Shown here piece by piece: positions 6,918-11,614 of a stretch of 11,614 nt of DNA (positions within the stretch are counted from its first letter, which is position 1; each line of letters begins with the position of its first letter). Source of the DNA: Porticoccaceae bacterium UBA1117 (GTDB lineage: Bacteria; Pseudomonadota; Gammaproteobacteria; Pseudomonadales; Porticoccaceae). The stretch covers positions 1 through 11,614 of the forward strand of contig DCBC01000112.1 in assembly GCA_002313335.1 (NCBI GenBank), written 5' to 3'. The notes under the pieces were generated by a model. It was not told where the DNA came from and did no database searches. It worked only from the letters and a program-made list of their open reading frames with translations. A program made the translations under genes and the position numbers.

Positions 6918-7709
6918 CTAGTCAGAGTTTTTACTATCCTCGTCAGCTCCATCAACAAGACAACTTAACTCTTTGGCTGCTTTGGCAAGTACAGGCACAT
7001 AATGCAGTAGTTCATGAAGACTTTTACGTATTACTGGTGCATGGGTAAAGAGACATGCAAATAATCTGCCTTTAGCATCATATACCGGCACTGCACAGGC
7101 GACCATCCCATCAACGAACTCCTCATTGTCGGTCCCAATACCGCTTTTTTTAATCCCTTGTAACTCTTCTTCTAGGATATTCGCATCGGTAATAGTATTA
7201 CGCGTGTACTGTTTGAGCGGTAGTTTGTTGATCAGACGTAGCCGTCTATCTTTAGTGATGCTACTGAGATACAACTTACCACTGGCCGTGCACCAACTCG
7301 GAGTGTGGCTGCCTACCTGTAAATGGATCTGCAAGGGCCAGTCAGTCTGTACTCGATCGTAGTAGATCATTTCTGTACCGTTGGGAATGGCGATACCACA
7401 GGTCTCGCCAATCTCATCAGTTAACTTTTGTAATATCGCTTGCCTCAGAGCTTTGAAGCGGCTGCTATAAAGAATACCCAGAGCCATGCCGTGTAGTCGA
7501 TCACCTGGCACTATCAGGCCGCGCATCGATGTTTGCAAATAACCGTCGCCTTCCAACTGGCTAATCAACCGGTGAACACTTGGTTTAGGAATATCTAACT
7601 GGTGGCAAAGATCGGCTGGCGACAGCGGTCGCTCAGCCTTGGACACAGCTTCAATAATTGCCATTGCTCTAGCAATTGCTGATCCTCTCTCTTTGCCATT
7701 GGTGGTCAT
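6918..7709 (-). CDS. IclR-family transcriptional regulator
   Basis: A complete IclR-type regulator of 263 aa from the ATG at 7709. An N-terminal winged helix-turn-helix (about residues 12-70: SAIARAMAIIEAV, LSPADLCHQLDIPKPSVHRLISQLE) is followed by a GAF-like effector domain (about 80-250) with the typical SGKLYLS, GTDNEEFVDGMVACAVPV and FACLFTHAP elements. A GTG at 7721 could add four residues, but GGAAAA at 7714-7719 is a good ribosome binding site for the ATG and overlaps the GTG, so I prefer 7709. The gene starts 13 bases after the mmsA stop and is the last gene of the alcohol dehydrogenase-mmsA-iclR unit. A self-regulating feedback on that catabolic unit is the simplest reading. The effector is not readable from sequence; a 3-hydroxypropionate or semialdehyde-related acid is plausible. 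Confidence 0.92.
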   Translation of the reverse strand: MTTNGKERGSAIARAMAIIEAVSKAERPLSPADLCHQLDIPKPSVHRLISQLEGDGYLQTSMRGLIVPGDRLHGMALGILYSSRFKALRQAILQKLTDEIGETCGIAIPNGTEMIYYDRVQTDWPLQIHLQVGSHTPSWCTASGKLYLSSITKDRRLRLINKLPLKQYTRNTITDANILEEELQGIKKSGIGTDNEEFVDGMVACAVPVYDAKGRLFACLFTHAPVIRKSLHELLHYVPVLAKAAKELSCLVDGADEDSKNSD

Positions 7710-7713
7710 TGGA

Positions 7714-7719
7714 TTTTCC
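7714..7719 (-). promoter_or_regulatory. Ribosome binding site deciding the iclR start
   Basis: GGAAAA on the minus strand, 4 bases before the ATG at 7709 (7 bases from the GGA core). It overlaps the alternative GTG codon at 7719-7721, which argues for the ATG. Confidence 0.5.
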
Positions 7720-7722
7720 ACA

Positions 7723-9219
7723 TTAGCTCATGGTAGGCATGGAGAATTGAGCACCTTCGCGAACACCTGCTGATGGCCAGCGCTGAGTGATTGTTTTACG
7801 CTTAGTATAGAAGCGTACACCATCTGGGCCATAAGCATGTAAATCACCAAATAAAGAACGTTTCCAACCACCAAAGCTATGATATGCAACAGGAACGGGT
7901 AATGGAATGTTAATACCAACCATGCCTACTTGAATATGATCTGAGAAGTAGCGTGCAGCTTCACCGTCGCGTGTAAATATGCAGGTTCCGTTACCATACT
8001 CATGCGCATCAATTAGATCCATGGCTTGCTGCATAGTATCTACCCGGACAACTTGCAGTACTGGGCCAAAAATTTCAGCATTATAGCTGTCCATCTGTGG
8101 TGTGACTCTATCGATCAGTGTGCCCCCAACATAGAAACCATCCTCATGGCCAACAACGGTTGGGTTACGGCCATCAACGACAATCTCAGCGCCGTCTTGC
8201 TCTGCACTGTCTATGTAACCAAATACCTTTTGCTGGTGCTGGCGAGTAATCACAGGACCAAAATCGTTATCGGCATCGTGGCAGGGTCCAATTTTAAGAC
8301 CTTTCATCGCTGCACTCATTTTGCTGACCAATTGATCGGCTGCGGCATCACCCACGGCGACAGCGACTGATAGGGCCATGCAGCGTTCGCCAGAAGAACC
8401 AAAGGCGGCGCCCAATAATTGGGCAACGGCATTGTCCATATCAGCATCAGGCATGATGATAGCGTGATTTTTTGCTCCACCTAGTGCTTGGCAGCGTTTG
8501 CCGTGTGCGCTGGCTGTACTGTAGATATATTCAGCAATAGGTGTGGAACCCACAAAGCTCACAGCTTTGACACGCTCATCTGTCAAAAGTGTATCTACCG
8601 CCTCTTTATCACCGTTAATTACGCTCATAACACCGTCAGGCAAGCCAGCTTCTTTAAGAAGCTCTGCAATAAATAATGTTGAACTTGGATCACGCTCCGA
8701 AGGCTTGAGAATAAAGCAGTTTCCACAGACAATAGCCATGGGATACATCCACAGTGGCACCATCGCTGGGAAATTAAACGGGGTAATTCCAGCAACTACA
8801 CCCAAAGGCTGGAATTCACTCCAGGAGTCAATATTGGGGGCTACATTCTTACTGTGTTCACCTTTAAGTAGTTCTGGGGCACAACACGCATATTCCACAT
8901 TTTCGATGCCCCGTTGCAATTCACCGGCGGCATCATGGGAAATCTTTCCGTGTTCCTCACCAATCAATGCACAGATCTTGTCCGCATTTTGCTCGAGTAA
9001 ATCTTTAAACTTAAACATCACTCGTGCGCGCTTAATAGCCGGCGTATTGCGCCAAGCCGGATAGGCTGCCTCAGCCACAGCAATTGCTTGCTCAACAGTA
9101 GCTTTAGATGCCAGTGCAACTTGCTTGCTGACCTCGCCAGTAGATGGGTTATAAACGTCTTGAGTTCGGCCGCCATCAGGGCTAGTCTGGCCATTAATTA
9201 GGTGTCCTACAGTGATCAT
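7723..9219 (-). CDS. mmsA: CoA-acylating (methyl)malonate-semialdehyde dehydrogenase
   Basis: A 498-aa aldehyde dehydrogenase of the MmsA/IolA group, full length. It oxidises malonate or methylmalonate semialdehyde with NAD+ and CoA, releasing CO2 and acetyl-CoA or propionyl-CoA in the cytoplasm. Visible are GITPFNFPAM (Asn149), SFVGSTPIAE at 221-230, and the nucleophile Cys280 in SSGERCMAL. The usual general-base Glu is absent: the region reads ALGGAKNH (Ala245), as in CoA-acylating members where CoA rather than water resolves the thioester. The group-typical LLKGEHS (near 117-123) and the MPTM C-terminus are also present. A TTG at 9240 would add seven residues, but AAGGA at 9228-9232 lies 8 bases before the ATG at 9219, so I chose that. 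The iron alcohol dehydrogenase gene is 54 bases upstream and iclR directly downstream. As in DddB-DddC pairs, the likely job is malonate semialdehyde to acetyl-CoA; valine or inositol breakdown are alternatives. Confidence 0.93.
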   Translation of the reverse strand: MITVGHLINGQTSPDGGRTQDVYNPSTGEVSKQVALASKATVEQAIAVAEAAYPAWRNTPAIKRARVMFKFKDLLEQNADKICALIGEEHGKISHDAAGELQRGIENVEYACCAPELLKGEHSKNVAPNIDSWSEFQPLGVVAGITPFNFPAMVPLWMYPMAIVCGNCFILKPSERDPSSTLFIAELLKEAGLPDGVMSVINGDKEAVDTLLTDERVKAVSFVGSTPIAEYIYSTASAHGKRCQALGGAKNHAIIMPDADMDNAVAQLLGAAFGSSGERCMALSVAVAVGDAAADQLVSKMSAAMKGLKIGPCHDADNDFGPVITRQHQQKVFGYIDSAEQDGAEIVVDGRNPTVVGHEDGFYVGGTLIDRVTPQMDSYNAEIFGPVLQVVRVDTMQQAMDLIDAHEYGNGTCIFTRDGEAARYFSDHIQVGMVGINIPLPVPVAYHSFGGWKRSLFGDLHAYGPDGVRFYTKRKTITQRWPSAGVREGAQFSMPTMS

Positions 9220-9227
9220 GATGTCTT

Positions 9228-9232
9228 TCCTT
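9228..9232 (-). promoter_or_regulatory. Ribosome binding site deciding the mmsA start
   Basis: AAGGA on the minus strand, 8 bases before the ATG at 9219. It lies inside the possible TTG-initiated extension (9240), which supports the shorter protein. Confidence 0.6.
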
Positions 9233-9273
9233 TTGGTCAAGAATAATTAAATTTTAATGATAAAGATGTTGGG

Positions 9274-10431
9274 TTACCAAAGTTTTTTGTAAAGCTGAAT
9301 AATGTCATCAGCATCGGGGACTCTTGGATTATTTGCCGGAGAACCTGATGCCATTGCTTGATCTGCCATGGTTTGAAGATTACCAAAGAAATGCTCTCGC
9401 TCTATACCAAAGTCCTCTGGTGAGGGAACTTGCAGCTCTTCGTTAAGCGCACGTAGCTCATTCATTAACTTAGTCGTCGCTATGTCAGTGCTGTCGTTCT
9501 GATCGGAAACCCCAATCGCACGCGCACAGTCGGCATAGCGCTCTGCTGCTGCGGGGATTGAGTACTCAGTTACCGTAGGTAATAGCATTGCGTTAGAAAG
9601 ACCATGAGGGACATGATAGGACGCACCTATGGGTCTGCTCATACCATGCACTAGTGCCACAGACGCATTAGAAAATGCGGCACCGGCTAAGGTCGACCCA
9701 AGCATCATTTTTTCGCGTGCCTGTTTATCGCTCCCATCGTGATATACCTTCCTAAGATTTGGCCCAAGTAATTTCATTGCCGCAATCGCTTGGGTGTCCG
9801 TATAGACACTAGCCTTTTTACTAACATAGGCCTCAATAGCATGAGTCAGGGCATCAATTCCTGTGTCTGCTGTTGTGCGCGCTGGCACACTCAGTGAAAG
9901 CTCATAGTCTACCAGCGCCACAATAGGCATAAAACCAATACCCATGCACATCATCTTTTCATCAGTAGTTTCGTCCGTGATTACGGTCACTTTGGTTACT
10001 TCAGAGCCGGTTCCTGCGGTAGTGGGGATGGCAATAATCGGTAAACCTGGTTCATCAACAATACGTGGGAACTTGTAATCTCGCATCTGACCACCATATT
10101 TCCCCAATACGGCAATAGCCTTGGCACTATCTATTGGGCTACCACCACCAAGAGCAATAATACAATCATAATTGCCACCACGAACCTTCTCGACGCCCGC
10201 TTGAATTGAGCTAACTGTTGGCTCAGGCACAGTATCATCAAAGATGTCTACTCTTATGGCCTCATCAGTCATACATTCAATAATACGTTCGATATAGCCA
10301 AGCTGAACCATTATTTTATCAGTGACAATTAGCGGTCGATACAGACCCATACTCTTCAGTATGTTACCGACTTCTTTGCTGGCTCCTGCACCGATTTGTA
10401 AAATACGTGGCAGAACTATTTTCGATGACAT
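9274..10431 (-). CDS. Iron-containing (group III) alcohol dehydrogenase, DddB-like
   Basis: A complete 385-aa Fe-ADH family protein, usual length. The N-terminal NAD(P)-binding domain carries ALGGGSPIDSAKA (GGGS at 95-98) and the IPTTAGTGSEVT loop (135-146). The C-terminal helical domain carries the metal ligands Asp193 and His197 in GIDALTHAIEAY, His262 in VHGMSRPIG and His276 in YHVPHGL. All four iron ligands are present, so it should be active. GAGG at 10437-10440, 5 bases before the ATG, is a strong ribosome binding site. Being first in a transcript with mmsA suggests it makes MmsA's substrate: 3-hydroxypropionate (or 3-hydroxyisobutyrate) to the corresponding semialdehyde. This is the DddB role in DMSP catabolism, where dddB and dddC (an mmsA homologue) are adjacent. 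The family is certain. The substrate is inferred; other short-chain alcohols or 4-hydroxybutyrate are possible. Confidence 0.9.
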   Translation of the reverse strand: MSSKIVLPRILQIGAGASKEVGNILKSMGLYRPLIVTDKIMVQLGYIERIIECMTDEAIRVDIFDDTVPEPTVSSIQAGVEKVRGGNYDCIIALGGGSPIDSAKAIAVLGKYGGQMRDYKFPRIVDEPGLPIIAIPTTAGTGSEVTKVTVITDETTDEKMMCMGIGFMPIVALVDYELSLSVPARTTADTGIDALTHAIEAYVSKKASVYTDTQAIAAMKLLGPNLRKVYHDGSDKQAREKMMLGSTLAGAAFSNASVALVHGMSRPIGASYHVPHGLSNAMLLPTVTEYSIPAAAERYADCARAIGVSDQNDSTDIATTKLMNELRALNEELQVPSPEDFGIEREHFFGNLQTMADQAMASGSPANNPRVPDADDIIQLYKKLW

Positions 10432-10590
10432 AATAACCTCAATATTTCAATGTCTAGTGACGTACCTACCGGGCGTGATCCCATTGAGATACGACAACTT
10501 GCGCGCAGTTACACTCGCGGTATTTTATATCAAAAACGATACGAATCATATTGTTTAGGTGTGATTGGTGAATGTAGAAAGATTTTTATT
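10432..10590 (-). promoter_or_regulatory. Promoter/leader region of the alcohol dehydrogenase-mmsA-iclR unit
   Basis: A 159-base gap upstream of the Fe-ADH gene. On the minus strand TGATATAAA (10532 down to 10524) reads as an extended -10 (TG-N-TATAAA); no good -35 accompanies it, as is common for extended -10 promoters. A start near 10517 would leave a leader of roughly 85 bases. Just downstream of the -10 lies AACT-N7-AGTT at 10496-10510, around the 8-bp palindrome TGCGCGCA at 10500-10507, well placed for a repressor or regulator. No convincing terminator for the upstream zinc-finger gene is seen. Confidence 0.45.
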
Positions 10591-10935
10591 TCAGATGGAT
10601 TCAAACGCGCATTTGACACAGCAGCTGTATGTCGGGTCAATACGCAATCTGCCGATGACGATGAGCTCATCACATTCTAAGCAACGACCAAAGTCGCCGG
10701 ATTCAATTCGAGCCAATGCTAAGGGGATTCTAGCCAACTGCAATTTACGCCGGCGGGATGCTTCTTGAGCCATTTCTGCACCTTGCATAGCGTCCATGCG
10801 AGAGAGTCGTCCAACTGCAGACTGATCTAGTACCACAGGTTTTATAGCATCTTTTGAGATGAACTCGAGTTCTTCAAGTTGTGCTTTGAGATCTAAAAGA
10901 GCTTTATGGAATGAGTCTATCGTTGAGCTATCCAT
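10591..10935 (-). CDS. TraR/DksA-type C4 zinc-finger protein
   Basis: A small 114-aa protein of the TraR/DksA superfamily. Residues 1-78 form the expected helical coiled-coil region, including AVGRLSRMDAMQ, a segment typical of short DksA-like proteins. The C-terminus carries a four-Cys zinc site: Cys85 and Cys88 (CLEC), Cys106 and Cys109 (CVKC). It is shorter than DksA (about 150 aa) and longer than TraR (about 73 aa). The acidic D-x-x-D-x-A tip of DksA is reduced to a single Asp48-Ala, so ppGpp-type polymerase control cannot be assumed. Family members act in the RNA polymerase secondary channel; for this short group the function is not established to my knowledge. The ATG is 7 bases after the stop of the upstream LysR gene with no clear Shine-Dalgarno, so translation is probably coupled to it. 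Confidence 0.88.
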   Translation of the reverse strand: MDSSTIDSFHKALLDLKAQLEELEFISKDAIKPVVLDQSAVGRLSRMDAMQGAEMAQEASRRRKLQLARIPLALARIESGDFGRCLECDELIVIGRLRIDPTYSCCVKCAFESI

Positions 10936-10942
10936 GGGCGTG

Positions 10943-11614
10943 TTAAATGGCCGGCATTTCAGTGATAGGGAAGGCTTGCTGGTCTAGCCAAGGAGCAATG
11001 GCAACCATTTGGCCAACGACATCATCTGCATAAATAGAGCGACAGATATCAGCAATTTTAGCGGGCCAATCGCCGAGTTCGTTATTGCGGCACACCAGCG
11101 TCAGATAGCGCGCATTGGCGCCTTTGGTGAGTGATATTACCTGAGTCCCTTCGAGTAATTCTGGATATCGAACCAAGCATAGCGCTGATGTAAATGCCCA
11201 GCCTTGTCCTGATTGCACAAACCGCAGAAGTGTTTGTGTACTGTCTAACTCATAGCTAGCGTTGAGTTCTATATTCAATCGACGAGCAATAAGATCCGTT
11301 AGGCTACCGAGTCTAGACTGTCGGTTATAGTGCACAAACGGAACATTCTCGGCCAACCATGCCGATGTTACATTGCCGCCACTAGCGTACTGGTTAGGTA
11401 CGATCATCACAATTGGGTCTCTTAGCAGGGCAAGTCGCTGCAGCTCCGGATGTTCATCTATCGGGTCACTGGTAATTAAAAGATCAAGGTCACGGGCTAG
11501 TAGAGCTTGCGTTAACGGGGATACTAATCCAGTTCGTAATGCTAACTGGCTGGTAAACGGCTTTACTTTTTGAATGAACTGAAGGCCGGCAATATCACAA
11601 AAGGAATCAATCAT
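10943..11614 (-). CDS. LysR-type regulator, effector-binding domain only (N-terminus outside window)
   Basis: About 223 residues of a LysR-family regulator running off the right edge on the minus strand. The visible part is the two-lobed effector-binding domain: it begins at an IDSF strand where family members have about 90 preceding residues, then shows ALLARDLDLLITSDP, the PIVMIVP hinge and VQSGQGWAFTSALCLV. The helix-turn-helix half must lie beyond base 11614, so the Met at 11614 is internal. The C-terminus is complete, stop at 10943-10945. It precedes the zinc-finger gene by 7 bases and lies upstream of the alcohol dehydrogenase-mmsA unit on the same strand. That position recalls dddR (also LysR type) beside dddB-dddC, but no specific sequence evidence supports that identity here. 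Confidence 0.88.
   Translation of the reverse strand: MIDSFCDIAGLQFIQKVKPFTSQLALRTGLVSPLTQALLARDLDLLITSDPIDEHPELQRLALLRDPIVMIVPNQYASGGNVTSAWLAENVPFVHYNRQSRLGSLTDLIARRLNIELNASYELDSTQTLLRFVQSGQGWAFTSALCLVRYPELLEGTQVISLTKGANARYLTLVCRNNELGDWPAKIADICRSIYADDVVGQMVAIAPWLDQQAFPITEMPAI

Noticed and set aside
8026..8370. 114-aa open frame on the + strand
   Set aside because: Antisense to mmsA, with no recognisable motifs or ribosome binding site.
8543..9064. 173-aa open frame on the + strand
   Set aside because: It is entirely antisense to the well-supported mmsA gene and its translation resembles no protein family; Ser/Thr-rich shadow composition.
9246..9258. AT-only palindrome ATTAAATTTTAAT between the Fe-ADH and mmsA genes
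   Set aside because: Too AT-rich and weak to form a terminator; the two genes look cotranscribed.
10450..10680. 76-aa open frame on the + strand across the Fe-ADH promoter region
   Set aside because: It overlaps the zinc-finger gene antisense and crosses a promoter-like region; no family resemblance.

Overview
The window looks like chromosomal catabolic DNA from a Gram-negative proteobacterium, most likely a gammaproteobacterium and possibly a marine one. This rests on protein styles only: a DpkA-type imino-acid reductase, LysR and IclR regulators, a TraR/DksA zinc-finger protein, and an MmsA/iron-alcohol-dehydrogenase pair. Base composition is moderate and genes are tightly packed. I see no tRNA, rRNA, CRISPR array, transposase or phage gene. 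No gap between genes exceeds about 180 bases.

Left arm (1-6893). The window opens inside a + strand gene for a Ldh-family oxidoreductase closest to delta1-piperideine-2-carboxylate / delta1-pyrroline-2-carboxylate reductase (DpkA). It meets a convergent LysR gene at a compact two-way terminator. The LysR gene is divergent from a four-gene + strand set. First come an aldehyde dehydrogenase resembling 2-oxoglutarate semialdehyde dehydrogenases and an M19-type 'membrane dipeptidase' homologue that lacks several canonical metal ligands. After a 122-base gap come a 581-aa protein of unknown function and a DUF3726-like protein that follows it by 5 bases. DpkA plus a 2-oxoglutarate semialdehyde dehydrogenase suggests catabolism of proline-like or hydroxyproline-like imino acids, or of small peptides or amides containing them. 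That is inference.

Right arm (6918-10590, - strand). The transcription order is iron-containing alcohol dehydrogenase, CoA-acylating (methyl)malonate-semialdehyde dehydrogenase MmsA, then an IclR regulator. The first two match the DddB/DddC logic of DMSP and acrylate catabolism: 3-hydroxypropionate to malonate semialdehyde to acetyl-CoA plus CO2. No DMSP-cleaving gene is in the window, so other 3-hydroxyacid sources are equally possible. A 159-base leader with an extended -10 promoter candidate lies upstream.

Right edge (10591-11614, - strand). A LysR gene, cut by the window end before its DNA-binding domain, is followed after 7 bases by a small TraR/DksA-type zinc-finger gene, presumably as one transcript.

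The part least explained by known biology is the tightly coupled pair at 4411-6893 (581-aa unknown plus DUF3726), embedded with catabolic enzymes. The metal-ligand-poor M19 homologue next to it is the second.
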